From the NCBI RefSeq assembly GCF_003001815.1, contig NZ_PVMZ01000042.1, positions 1 to 62,301 of the forward strand: 62,301 nucleotides of DNA, read 5' to 3'. The notes under the pieces are model-generated. The model saw nothing but the letters and a program-made list of their open reading frames with translations, was not told the DNA's origin and searched no databases. Shown in pieces: positions 15,919 through 24,359 of the stretch; the first letter of the stretch is position 1, and each line of letters starts with the position of its first letter. The position numbers and the translations under genes were made by a program. The stretch comes from Actinoplanes italicus (GTDB lineage Bacteria; Actinomycetota; Actinomycetes; Mycobacteriales; Micromonosporaceae).

Positions 15919-18611
15919 CTCCCCTGGATGACGTGGACCTCGGACCCAGCCGGCAGGGTTTTGGAGATGCCGTTCTTCGCGCGGACAGCGCCGGTCAGGA
16001 TCTGCTGGTAGGCGCCCGGCGTGCCGGTCCGGGCGCCCATGCCGCCGATCGGAACGCCGATCAGCTCACCGGAGATCAGGAGGTCGTACGCCGACGTCGA
16101 GGACCAGGCCTCGTCTTCGGTGATGGCCAGGGTGATCGTGGTGACGCCTGCAGCGTGGCTGCCGCTGGTCGTCGATGACCGCAGATCCCAGCGCGCCGCG
16201 GTGCTGTCCCACTCGGCCACATCCCACGGCCGGGCCGGGCTGCACGACGCTGTCACCTTCCACGAGTGGGAGGTGATCTCCTGCGTCCAGCCCTCCACGA
16301 TCAGCGACGGGTCGCGGACGGTCGGGCCCTGCGACGGAACCCCAGTCACCGTGACCCGCGGCGCGTACGGCCGGCCCCGCCACAGCGACAGCTGCTCAGG
16401 GCTGTCCGACAAGTCGATCTCGATGGACGGCCACCGGTACTCAGGCCAGGTGCTGAGGTGCACCCGCCACGACGCGTGCTCCCGGAGCCGGGCCGGGTCG
16501 TGGATGTTGACCGTGGCGGTGTCCGGCCGCAGCCGACGCCGACGAATGTTGTCGGCGTCCTCGTCGGTGGCCTCGCCGCCATCCTCGCGGGTGACCGTCC
16601 ACCGGTTCCGCAAGCGCTGGTCGTCGTCGACGGGCTGCGGCCGGCCGGCAACGTCACCGTCAGAGGCGATCGCCCACGTCATCCACACGTCCTGGTTGAG
16701 GCGGGCGCCGTGTGGCCGGTACTGCTGGTAGGCGCCGGACTCGTAGAGGATGCCCATGTCGGCGGTCTCGGCCGCCCGGATCCCGGCGTTCGCGGTGCCG
16801 GGCTTCTGGATACCGCACGCCTCAGACGTGCCCGGCTCGACGCCGATCTCCATGCCGCTTTCCAGGGCGAGCCGTGGAATCCGGTCGGACGCTGGCTCAC
16901 TGGAGTAACCCGCGCTGACCAGCATGAACGTGGTGTCAACGAACGGGAGCTCGTCCGGGCCTGCCCACATGTGCGAGACGAGTGTTCCGTCGACCGGCGC
17001 GACCGCAGCCACGCTGTTCAGCCATGGTGCGCGGCCGGCGTAGGTGCCGCTGGCGGTGTAGCTGACGTCCGAGCCGACCTGGTGCCAGATCAGCGTCCAG
17101 TTCGTGTTCGCGCCGCCGCCGGTCTCTTCGCACTCCAGCTGGAGTGCGAACCAGCGGGTCGGGTCGATGGTGTACAGGTGGACCCCGGACGTCACGACGG
17201 CGACGCCGCCGCCGTCGTAGCCGTAGATCCACCACCCGACGGCCGCGGCCCGAACCACCCACCGGGTGACCCGGCCTACCGCGCTGATCTCCATCAGGGT
17301 CTGCTCCGACCCCGGCAACGTCGGCATCCGGAAGTAGGCCATGCCGGCGTAGCCGTCGGAGGTGCTGGTCTGCAGGCGCGTCAGCGCGACGGTGCCGGTG
17401 ATGCGCGTGCCAACGGTCGGCAGCGTCGCCGCCGACAGCGCACCGGCCGGGCAGTCGAGGGCGCCGAACGTCACGCCGGCGCCGAGGCGGGCGGCCTGGG
17501 CGCGGGTGACCGCCGACGATCCGGCCGGGCTGCCGTCCTTGTCCTCCAACGGCCAGTAGTTCCACGGCCCGGACGCGAGGAGTTGCCGTCGGATCGGGGA
17601 CTGCAGCGGCTCCTGGCCGAGGCCGAGCTGGTAGCTGATGCCAGTGATCTCGATGCTCGTCCACGAGATGGTGGCGGTGTCGTCCCAGTCGACTGGCCAG
17701 CGTTCGACGGTGCCGACGATCTCGACGGCTTCGATCTCGAGGTCGTCGAAGTGGAAGACCGGCGACACGTTGGTGTTGCCGTTGACCCGCCAGCACCGGA
17801 GCGTGATGTTGCTGCCGGTGCAGGTGGTGTCGGAGGCGAGCAGGTCCCACGTGGTCGGCTCGGGCGAGGCCTCCGGCCATACCCGCAGCCGGAGGCGGTG
17901 GCCGTCCCATTGGCAGCGCATCCGGATCCGCTGGCTCGCGCTGTAGGTCCAGCCGAGGGTTGCACTGGCCAGGGTGGTCAGCGACCCGCCGTACTGGCGG
18001 CGGATCTGCGCGAACAGCACCCCGCCCGGGGCGAGGTCGACGGTGAAGTACAGGTGGTCGCTGCCGGACGTGTAGCGGGCCTGCATGCCGAACGTCAGCG
18101 CCGCCCCGGTTGCGACGACCGGGCTCATGATGGTGAACGTCGCGTCGCCGTTCCGGGCGCGGGCGCCGTCGAGCCGGGCGCTGTGTGCCGTGTTCGCGAC
18201 CGGCATGACCTTCTGGCCGGTGCCGCCAGAGATCGACCACTCCGCGTCGGTGGTGACCGTGTGTGTCCACGAGATCCCGACGTCCGGCGTCCCCCACCCG
18301 GACGCCGACGGAGTGCCGAACGCGTCGGCGCCGGAGATCGTGCCCCACCGGGCCGGGGCACCCTGCTCGAGCAGCCCGAACCAGCGGCCGAGCGGGTTGT
18401 CCGTGCAGTAATGCCCGCCGGCGTTGTCGAGCTGCAGGGTGCCCCGGCTCGGCCCGACCTGCGAGGTCTCATCGGCCCGGCCACCGCGGATTGTGATCCC
18501 GCCGTCGACGTGGTTGACGTCCTGGCTGCGGTTCACCCACACCCACGAGTCGGGGTCGCTCGGGTCAGCCCCGGGAGCGATGTGGAACCGGGCCACCGTG
18601 GTGAGGTCCAT
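15906..18611 (-). CDS. large minor tail protein (tail tip/adhesin)
   Basis: A 901-residue tail-tip protein. I start at ATG 18611: GGGGG lies five bases upstream, whereas the GTG at 18617 overlaps that same sequence. The protein is rich in Trp, Ser, Thr and Gly, with two concanavalin/LamG-like stretches (for example FTIMSPVVATGAALTFGMQA and YLYFTVDLAPGGVLFAQIRR-like strands near residues 150-210), consistent with carbohydrate contact at the host surface. Position directly after the tape measure gene fits a distal-tail or Dit/Tal-type protein. Confidence 0.8.
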   Translation of the reverse strand: MDLTTVARFHIAPGADPSDPDSWVWVNRSQDVNHVDGGITIRGGRADETSQVGPSRGTLQLDNAGGHYCTDNPLGRWFGLLEQGAPARWGTISGADAFGTPSASGWGTPDVGISWTHTVTTDAEWSISGGTGQKVMPVANTAHSARLDGARARNGDATFTIMSPVVATGAALTFGMQARYTSGSDHLYFTVDLAPGGVLFAQIRRQYGGSLTTLASATLGWTYSASQRIRMRCQWDGHRLRLRVWPEASPEPTTWDLLASDTTCTGSNITLRCWRVNGNTNVSPVFHFDDLEIEAVEIVGTVERWPVDWDDTATISWTSIEITGISYQLGLGQEPLQSPIRRQLLASGPWNYWPLEDKDGSPAGSSAVTRAQAARLGAGVTFGALDCPAGALSAATLPTVGTRITGTVALTRLQTSTSDGYAGMAYFRMPTLPGSEQTLMEISAVGRVTRWVVRAAAVGWWIYGYDGGGVAVVTSGVHLYTIDPTRWFALQLECEETGGGANTNWTLIWHQVGSDVSYTASGTYAGRAPWLNSVAAVAPVDGTLVSHMWAGPDELPFVDTTFMLVSAGYSSEPASDRIPRLALESGMEIGVEPGTSEACGIQKPGTANAGIRAAETADMGILYESGAYQQYRPHGARLNQDVWMTWAIASDGDVAGRPQPVDDDQRLRNRWTVTREDGGEATDEDADNIRRRRLRPDTATVNIHDPARLREHASWRVHLSTWPEYRWPSIEIDLSDSPEQLSLWRGRPYAPRVTVTGVPSQGPTVRDPSLIVEGWTQEITSHSWKVTASCSPARPWDVAEWDSTAARWDLRSSTTSGSHAAGVTTITLAITEDEAWSSTSAYDLLISGELIGVPIGGMGARTGTPGAYQQILTGAVRAKNGISKTLPAGSEVHVIQGRWSP

Positions 18612-18623
18612 GTGCACCCCCGG

Positions 18624-20795
18624 TCAGGTCTTGGCGAGGATCGTCTTGACCTCGGTCCGGATCGCTTGCTCGGTTCGCAGAGTTGATGCCATGAGCTGCC
18701 CGAACGCCGTCGCGTCAGCCCGGGAAAGGTCGATGCCGCCACGGACCTCGACGACGACCCGCTGAGGTGCGCTGGCCGGCATGACCCGCGACGTCGCCGC
18801 ACCGGGCCTGCCGGAGAGGACGTCCGCACGCATCTGCTCGACCGCCCGGTGGCCGCCCATCGCGTCGACCTCAGCTGCGGTCATGACGTGCTCACCAGGT
18901 GCCAGCACACGAACTTCGGAGTCGACGCCCTTCGGGCCGGGCCCGACGACCGGGCCACCCTCGGCCATATACGCGCTGGCCTGGTTGCCGTAGGTGATCT
19001 CGCCGTGCTTCGTGACCCGGATGTTGATCGGCACCGTCTTGCCACGCAGCTGGTTGATCTGCTTCTGAAGGTCGCGGACATCCTTCGACGCGTTGACAAT
19101 CCCGCTGACACTGACCTTGGCCTGGTAAGACTTGGCGAACTGGTCGCCGGCGCCCTTCGCCTCACGGAACTGCCGCTCGAGGTTGTTGATCTGGGTCTCG
19201 GTGAGACCCGCCGCCCGCAGCGTCGCCCGCATCCCAGCCGACACCCGACCATCGAACGTGTCGCCCAACGCCCCAGCCTTGCCCTGGAGATCGATCGCAG
19301 CCTTCGCTAGATCCCGAGTCGCTTTCTCGGCCTCTTCGCTGTCCTCGCCGTGCTTCTTGATCGCCTTCGCGCTGGCCTTCTGCGCGTCCGTCAGCTTGTT
19401 CTGGGCGTCGAGCAGCTGCGAAACCGGATCGAGCTCGCCCGTCAGCTCTTTGCTGAGCTCGACCAGCGCGGCACGCTGCCCGTCCGCGGCCTTCGCCGCG
19501 GCGGTCTGCTTGTCCGCGAGCTCCGACGTCGCGACGGACAGGTCCTTGGTGCCGACCTCGACGTCCAAGGTGGTCGCGTACAGGTTGTCCTGCTCGGCCC
19601 GATAGTTGAGCGCCGCCTCACTGCCCTTGTCGAACCCGTCAGCCGTCAAATCGAGGCCGGGGATGAAGTCCTCCAGCAGCCAAAGGTGGGCCTGGACGCT
19701 GTCGGTGAAGTCCTTCATCTTGCCGCCGCCCCACGTGAGGGCTTCCAGCACGACGGTCAGAGTGTCGGCCACCAGGGAGAACGTGTCGGCCAGCAGATCG
19801 AGCGACTTCGCGCCGTCCTCGGCGTTGTCCGAGAGTTCGGTGATCATCTCACCGACCTCGCCGAACACCGTCTCGACCAGGTCGCCCAGCGCGCGCAGCG
19901 GCTCCTCCGACTCGCCGGACGCCACCACGAAGCTATCGATCAAGGCGTCGCCGGCGTCGATCACCGAATCGGTGAAGGCCTCCAGGCCGGGCGCGGTGTT
20001 GTCGAAAATCTTGCCGATCTTCGGCAGAGAGGTCGCGGCCGCGCTCTCCAGATCGTCGATCGCGTCCATCACCGGCTTGGCGAACGCGCCGTCGGCCTCG
20101 TCTTTCAGCCCTTCGAAGAAGTTCTGCCCGAGCTCCTTGCCCTTCGCCTTGATGGCCGGGTCCTGGGCGGCAAGCGCGACACCACCGACGATGCCGCCGA
20201 GACCGACACCGCCGATGAGCGCGCCGGTGATCGAGCCGCCGATCACCGGCGCGGCGGCAGCGGCGATGGTGGCGCCGATCGCAATGCCGGCGCTACCGAG
20301 GCTCGACGACGACTTTGCCGTCGCGGTCACCGACTTGCCGAACTCCTCGAAGACCTCCCCCGGTTCGATCTTCGGAATCAGCGCTTCCTGGATCGACCGA
20401 TTCTTCTTGAGGTCCCGAAGCTTGCCCTCCAGCGCGGTGATGCCCTGAGTGAGGTCGACCCGGGACGCTTCGTCCGCCCGGACCCATTCCTCGCTGAGCC
20501 GCTCGAGCTCCCGGCGGGCCTCGGCGATCTCGCTGTCGAGCTTGTCGACGTGGCGGGCCGCGCGGCGGGCCGCGTCGCCCATGTCGTCGATCGCGTCGCC
20601 GGCCCGGTCGGCGTCGGTCTTGACGTCCTCCAGGCTCTCGCCGAGGTCCTCGGTCGCCTTCTCGAGGCCTTCGCCCTTCCGGGCGGTCTCGGCCAGCTCG
20701 TCGCCGAGGTCCTCCGTCGCAGCCGTGGCAGCCTTGACCCCGGAGATGTACGGGGCGACCTCGGCCGCCAGCTCAACCTTGACTTTCCGGGTCAC
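18624..20795 (-). CDS. tail tape measure protein
   Basis: A 723-residue tape measure protein. Residues about 20-135 are charged coiled coil, and residues 166-210 form a Gly/Ala/Ile-rich hydrophobic block typical of these proteins. More coiled coil follows and a Gly-rich region near 610-650. Length of the tape measure sets tail length; at the usual ~1.5 Angstrom per residue this predicts a tail near 110 nm. It follows the G/GT frameshift genes, as in most siphoviruses. Confidence 0.92.
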   Translation of the reverse strand: MTRKVKVELAAEVAPYISGVKAATAATEDLGDELAETARKGEGLEKATEDLGESLEDVKTDADRAGDAIDDMGDAARRAARHVDKLDSEIAEARRELERLSEEWVRADEASRVDLTQGITALEGKLRDLKKNRSIQEALIPKIEPGEVFEEFGKSVTATAKSSSSLGSAGIAIGATIAAAAAPVIGGSITGALIGGVGLGGIVGGVALAAQDPAIKAKGKELGQNFFEGLKDEADGAFAKPVMDAIDDLESAAATSLPKIGKIFDNTAPGLEAFTDSVIDAGDALIDSFVVASGESEEPLRALGDLVETVFGEVGEMITELSDNAEDGAKSLDLLADTFSLVADTLTVVLEALTWGGGKMKDFTDSVQAHLWLLEDFIPGLDLTADGFDKGSEAALNYRAEQDNLYATTLDVEVGTKDLSVATSELADKQTAAAKAADGQRAALVELSKELTGELDPVSQLLDAQNKLTDAQKASAKAIKKHGEDSEEAEKATRDLAKAAIDLQGKAGALGDTFDGRVSAGMRATLRAAGLTETQINNLERQFREAKGAGDQFAKSYQAKVSVSGIVNASKDVRDLQKQINQLRGKTVPINIRVTKHGEITYGNQASAYMAEGGPVVGPGPKGVDSEVRVLAPGEHVMTAAEVDAMGGHRAVEQMRADVLSGRPGAATSRVMPASAPQRVVVEVRGGIDLSRADATAFGQLMASTLRTEQAIRTEVKTILAKT

Positions 20796-20798
20796 GGC

Positions 20799-21811
20799 TC
20801 ACCTCCGGATGGTGGTCGTCGACCAGACGAGCGCCTCCGGGCGCCGGGGGTTCTCGAGTTCTTCGGCCGCGCGCAACACGGCGTCCCGACGTCGGCAGCG
20901 AAGGCGGTGCGCCTTGAAACGGATGCCGGTCGCCTCGTGCGAGGTGCATTCTTCGAGCGCGCCGCCACAGACCGGGCACAGGCCCTCGCGGTAGATGGCG
21001 TAGGCGAGCAGCTCCTCACGGTCCTGCTCGGTGTACAGCGGCTCCCGGGTGGTGACCGCCCGCACCAGCCGCGGCGCGCGACGCCACGGGAGCCAGCGCA
21101 GCCACCACGGCCGGGCCGGAGCGTCGGCGTACTCGTAGACGGTCGTCTCGGCCGGCTCACGGCCTTCCAACTGTGATGGCGGGACACCGAGCCGGTCGGC
21201 GAGTTCTATCGGGCGGCGGAACTCTGGGTCAGCCGCGATGCGGCGGGCGAGAAAGGGACCGCCACCGCGTCCCGGTTGATGTTCCATGCGGCGTTCTGTA
21301 GGAGCTCATGCTGCCGCGAGGACAGCTTGCCGTCCTGGACCTCATCAGCCTTGCCTGCGGCTTCCAACGCCTCGGCCTCGGTCTCGGTGTGGCCGAGCAG
21401 GCCGAGCCATGCCTCGTCGCTGAGGACCGGCTCGACGGTGGATGCCTTGACGATGGCAGGGAGGAACGTCTCGCTGTTGACGCCGCGATCGTCACGCGGA
21501 TCAACCTCGTCATCAGGGGTACGCCGCGGCGGGTGCTCGGCAACCAGGCGGCGCCACCTGCGTTTCGGCATGGCCCGCATCCGGAACTCGATGGTCGACT
21601 CGGCCATCTGCTCCTCGAGTGCCCGGATCTGCTCGGCCAGCTGGGCGCGCCGTGGGTCGCCGCCGAACTTCAGCACCGGCGTCTCCAGGAGCCGCTCGAG
21701 TTCGGTGTCGAGGCGTTCGTGTTCGGCGACCAGGTCGGCGCGGAGGCAGATCTTCACGGTTTCCTCGGGCAGGCGGCCCTCGGCGACGATCTGCTCGACG
21801 GTCTTGCTCAC
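20799..21811 (-). CDS. tail assembly chaperone fusion GT (made by -1 frameshift)
   Basis: The 201-residue G frame and the downstream frame ending at 20799 should be joined by a -1 ribosomal shift at CCCTTTC (21257-21251, minus strand). Residues 1-187 come from the G frame, and reading continues LARRIAADPEFRRPIELADR to give about 337 residues. The T part carries a CPVCG...C pattern (GLCPVCGGALEEC). In lambda and relatives the GT fusion binds the tail tube protein and tape measure during assembly. The frame relationship, the heptamer phase and the position before the tape measure all agree. Confidence 0.82.
21206..21811 (-). CDS. tail assembly chaperone G
   Basis: A 201-residue acidic, helical protein starting at ATG 21811, the unshifted product of the tail chaperone locus. 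It contains RLDTELERLLETPVLKFGGD and a Gln/Asn-rich end QNAAWNINRD just before the slippery site. It lies between the tail tube and tape measure genes, where nearly all siphoviruses encode this protein. The ratio of G to GT normally matters for tail assembly. Confidence 0.8.
   Translation of the reverse strand: MSKTVEQIVAEGRLPEETVKICLRADLVAEHERLDTELERLLETPVLKFGGDPRRAQLAEQIRALEEQMAESTIEFRMRAMPKRRWRRLVAEHPPRRTPDDEVDPRDDRGVNSETFLPAIVKASTVEPVLSDEAWLGLLGHTETEAEALEAAGKADEVQDGKLSSRQHELLQNAAWNINRDAVAVPFSPAASRLTQSSAAR
21251..21257 (-). promoter_or_regulatory. -1 frameshift slippery heptamer
   Basis: On the minus strand the sequence reads CCCTTTC, in phase C CCT TTC with the G frame, the canonical X XXY YYZ arrangement. 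After a one-base slip the T frame (CTC GCC CGC...) is open to 20799. The overlap of the two frames spans 21206-21287. Confidence 0.8.
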
Positions 21812-21841
21812 GGTTTCTCCAACCCGATTCCCGAAGGGAGC

Positions 21842-21871
21842 GCCCGGCCAGCTCGGGTGGACTGGCCGGGC
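21842..21871. repeat. perfect inverted repeat between tail tube and chaperone genes
   Basis: GCCCGGCCAG (21842-21851) pairs with CTGGCCGGGC (21862-21871) around a 10-base loop. It lies directly downstream of the T-tailed terminator of the tail tube gene, giving two successive hairpins. Confidence 0.7.
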
Positions 21872-21874
21872 ACG

Positions 21875-21906
21875 AAAAACGCCACCCCGGCTTCAGGGGG
21901 TGGCGG
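21875..21906 (-). terminator. intrinsic terminator after the major tail gene
   Basis: On the minus strand a hairpin CCGCCACCCC...CGGGGTGGCG (21906-21880) is followed by TTTTT (21879-21875). It would reduce read-through from the tail tube gene into the tail chaperone and tape measure genes, which need lower expression. Confidence 0.8.
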
Positions 21907-21921
21907 CAGATGGTGGTGCGG

Positions 21922-22404
21922 TCAGGCGACGGTTGCTTCGAACGCGGGGTCGAGGTAGAACGCCAGCGGGCTGTGCCACAGGGCGTAGGTGTTCGGCTCC
22001 GTATCGACTCGGGATCGCTGCCCGCATTCGACCGCGAACACGTCGACCTTCTGCGTCGCGGCGAAGGCCGTGTCGGCGGCGATGCCGTACCGGACGGCGA
22101 CGAAGCCCATGACATTCAGCTGCAGGGTGTTCCAGATCGTGTCGACGCCGTCCTGCTTGAAGAACTCCAGGAAGGCGTCCATCGACAGTTCGACCCGACC
22201 CATTCGGGCCGTGCCGAACTTCGAGCTAAATTTGCCGTTGGGCACGCGGGTGGTGTTCGGCTTGAAGCCGTTGAGACCGTTGATGCTCATCGTCTTGTCG
22301 AGCCGCAGCGCGGCGTTCAGTTCGGCTGCGGTCGGCGCGGTCATTAGCGCGACGATGTTGGCGAAAACGACTCGGGTGTTTCCGTCAACTTGCTGGTCGG
22401 CCAC
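21922..22404 (-). CDS. major tail (tube) protein
   Basis: A 160-residue protein taken as the tail tube subunit. It begins MADQQVDGNTRVVFANIVAL and contains ELNAALRLDKTMSINGLNGF and GRVELSMDAFLEFF, phrases found in actinophage tail tube proteins. Position just before the G/GT chaperones and its own terminator support this. It is expected to be among the most abundant virion proteins. Confidence 0.8.
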   Translation of the reverse strand: MADQQVDGNTRVVFANIVALMTAPTAAELNAALRLDKTMSINGLNGFKPNTTRVPNGKFSSKFGTARMGRVELSMDAFLEFFKQDGVDTIWNTLQLNVMGFVAVRYGIAADTAFAATQKVDVFAVECGQRSRVDTEPNTYALWHSPLAFYLDPAFEATVA

Positions 22405-22406
22405 GG

Positions 22407-22745
22407 CTACTCCTCGTTCTCAGCGCCGCCGCCGGCGGACGTGATGTTCTTGATGGCGGGCACGTACGGGGTGACGTCCGCGGTGATCTGGACGGGCACG
22501 TCGCGGGTGAGGTCGACCGGTTCGGGAGGCGGGCCGGGCTCCCAGCCCATGGCGGCCCAGCCGCTGGCCAGCGCCTCGGCCGGGAGCGGGTTGCCGTGCC
22601 CGAATTCCGGGTGTACGACGTGGATCCGGTCGGCGAGGCCGGGTTCGCCGGCCTCCGACCAGCCGCGGACTCGGGTCCAGACTGCGGCCTGGTCAGGGTC
22701 GTCGACCCAGGCGTATTCGCCGCTGTTGTTCTTGATCCAGGTCAT
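22407..22745 (-). CDS. hypothetical virion-associated protein
   Basis: A 112-residue acidic, proline-rich protein from ATG 22745 (ATGA overlap with the upstream gene). Its N-terminal half (NNSGEYAWVDDPDQAAVWTR) and the DVTPYVPAI segment have no clear family. It lies between head-tail completion genes and the tail tube gene. Confidence 0.55.
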   Translation of the reverse strand: MTWIKNNSGEYAWVDDPDQAAVWTRVRGWSEAGEPGLADRIHVVHPEFGHGNPLPAEALASGWAAMGWEPGPPPEPVDLTRDVPVQITADVTPYVPAIKNITSAGGGAENEE

Positions 22746-23080
22746 GCGCGGATCGCCTTGTACGTGACCGACGTGATGCCCGAGTACGTGATCGTGGCGA
22801 CGCCGGTGGTCTGGTTGACGTGGTTCGGAAGGACCCGGAACCACCCGTCGGTGCCGTTCGCAACGGCTTGCGGGGTGGTGGTTCCGGGGTTGCCGACCGC
22901 CGTGCTGTTCGGGTCGGAGATCGTCACGTTGATCGGCGAGCCGCCCCCGTTGATCACCTGCAGCAGCACACCGCGATCACCGATGTCGTTCACGGAGATC
23001 GTGTCCGAAGCGGTGACGGCAGCCGGAGCGACAGTCACCTTGGTCTGGCCAGGAACGCCGGCCACAGTTTTCAGCGCCAT
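22742..23080 (-). CDS. hypothetical beta-rich structural protein
   Basis: A 112-residue protein, rich in Val, Thr and Gly, with VLLQVINGGGSPINVTISDP as a recognisable beta strand pair. Proteins of this size and composition decorate heads or tails of actinophages. No ortholog can be named with confidence. Confidence 0.55.
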   Translation of the reverse strand: MALKTVAGVPGQTKVTVAPAAVTASDTISVNDIGDRGVLLQVINGGGSPINVTISDPNSTAVGNPGTTTPQAVANGTDGWFRVLPNHVNQTTGVATITYSGITSVTYKAIRA

Positions 23081-23124
23081 CCGGCGCTCCCTTCAGGTGG
23101 TAGGGATCCGCCAGACGGCGGTGA

Positions 23125-23544
23125 TCAGGCGGGGCTTGACGTGAACGACCAGACGCTGCCCTGTTCGAAGTAGGCGACGCCGGTCCGTTCGTCAGGCGTC
23201 GCTTCAAACGTGTCGTCGGGGTACATCTGCATGCACACCCGGCCGGTGATCACGGGCCGCCAGTTCAGGAACGCGTCCGTGGCGTAGTCGAACAGCAGCC
23301 GCGCGGCGTCTGCGGACTCACCGACGCCGTAGACCCGGACCGTGCACGTCGCCTTGCGGATCTCGTTGGCCAGGTTCACCGCGTCCGGCCGGCTCTGCGC
23401 ACCCAGCCAGAGCAGCGACGTCCGGACCAACAGATACGGCGGCCGTGCATCCTTATCGACCTTGTTGTCGAACACCGCTGGCGGCGAAGCCCGAAACGTC
23501 TTCAGCCGGTCCAGCACCACAGCCGCATGGTCCTGGGCACTCAC
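23125..23544 (-). CDS. tail terminator-type protein
   Basis: A 139-residue protein placed where siphoviruses encode the tail completion/terminator protein (lambda gpU type). It has an N-terminal helix (DHAAVVLDRLKTFR), a central strand-rich part PPYLLVRTSLLWLG and CTVRVYGVGES. It overlaps the gp10-like gene by four bases. Assignment is by position and fold pattern. Confidence 0.6.
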   Translation of the reverse strand: MSAQDHAAVVLDRLKTFRASPPAVFDNKVDKDARPPYLLVRTSLLWLGAQSRPDAVNLANEIRKATCTVRVYGVGESADAARLLFDYATDAFLNWRPVITGRVCMQMYPDDTFEATPDERTGVAYFEQGSVWSFTSSPA

Positions 23545-23948
23545 GTCAGCAGGTCCTCACCGAGCTCGCCCAGATACCGCTCGACGTTCGGGACCTCTTC
23601 GTCCAGCGACGGGCCGAGGTGCGGCTGCGCCGGGGTATCGCTCAGGCCGTACTCGAAGATGTGGCCGAGGTTGCCAGGCGTCCGGTGAGGCCCACCGCCG
23701 ACGGCCTTGTCCTTGTCCGGGCCGATCTCACTCAACACCCGGGTGCCGTCGACGTCGGTGTCGTAGGTGATCGTCCGCGGGTAGTTCGGGGCGTGCGCGA
23801 TACCAGACGATCGCCGCTGTGCGCCCCTCTTGATGTTGAGGGAGCCCTTCGAGATCACCTCGCGCGTCTTCGGCACGATGTCACGCTCGGCCTGCTCAAG
23901 GGTTTCGCGCCACTCGTCGAGGCCGCTGCTCTCTGCCTTGATCTTCAC
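23541..23948 (-). CDS. HK97 gp10-like neck protein
   Basis: A 135-residue protein resembling the HK97 gp10-like putative neck/minor tail family: N-terminal helix with KTREVISKGSLNIKRGAQRR, a YPRTITYDT strand and an acidic C-terminal helix. It lies between the head closure gene and the tail terminator gene with four-base overlaps on both sides. Confidence 0.7.
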   Translation of the reverse strand: MKIKAESSGLDEWRETLEQAERDIVPKTREVISKGSLNIKRGAQRRSSGIAHAPNYPRTITYDTDVDGTRVLSEIGPDKDKAVGGGPHRTPGNLGHIFEYGLSDTPAQPHLGPSLDEEVPNVERYLGELGEDLLT

Positions 23949-24349
23949 GAGGTCCTCCGGGTGACGCCGACCCGCAGCGCGGATGCGTCGGTCTTGCCGG
24001 CCAGGTCCCGGACGAGGAGCACGTCACCTACACGGGACGCGTCATGCTGTGAGCCGGTGAGGGTGACTTCGTCGCCGACGGCCAACACCGCGGCGCCCAT
24101 CGGGATCTGCAGCTGCAGCTCGACGAGGAGCTGGTAGTCCTGGCCCGGGGTTTCGGTGCGGGCGCCACCGTTGATGCTGCCCGTGTCCTGCAGCCGGCAC
24201 TTCCCGGCGTACACCTGCGCCCACGTCGGGACGACCTCGAAGGTCACCGGGTCGGTGGTCTCGCCGGTCCGGCGCCGGATGACGCAGGTGTCGGTCATGC
24301 CGTTCTCAGCGGCACGCCGGGCGCGGGCGAGCAGAGCAGCGCGGGACAT
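23945..24349 (-). CDS. DUF6093-like head closure protein
   Basis: A 134-residue protein resembling actinophage DUF6093/head-tail adaptor proteins. It has an arginine-rich N-terminal helix (LLARARRAAENGMTDTCVIR) and a beta barrel-like body with TWAQVYAGKCRLQ and AVLAVGDEVTLTGS. Such proteins close the connector after DNA packaging. Confidence 0.7.
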   Translation of the reverse strand: MSRAALLARARRAAENGMTDTCVIRRRTGETTDPVTFEVVPTWAQVYAGKCRLQDTGSINGGARTETPGQDYQLLVELQLQIPMGAAVLAVGDEVTLTGSQHDASRVGDVLLVRDLAGKTDASALRVGVTRRTS

Positions 24350-24359
24350 CGGCCACCTC

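Noticed and set aside
18617..18617. GTG 18617 as start of the minor tail gene
   Set aside because: The GGGGG ribosome site overlaps this codon; ATG 18611 has correct spacing.
16266..18686. 806-residue + strand frame opposite the minor tail gene
   Set aside because: Antisense shadow of the tail gene; low-complexity Arg/Asp/Val composition and no domain.
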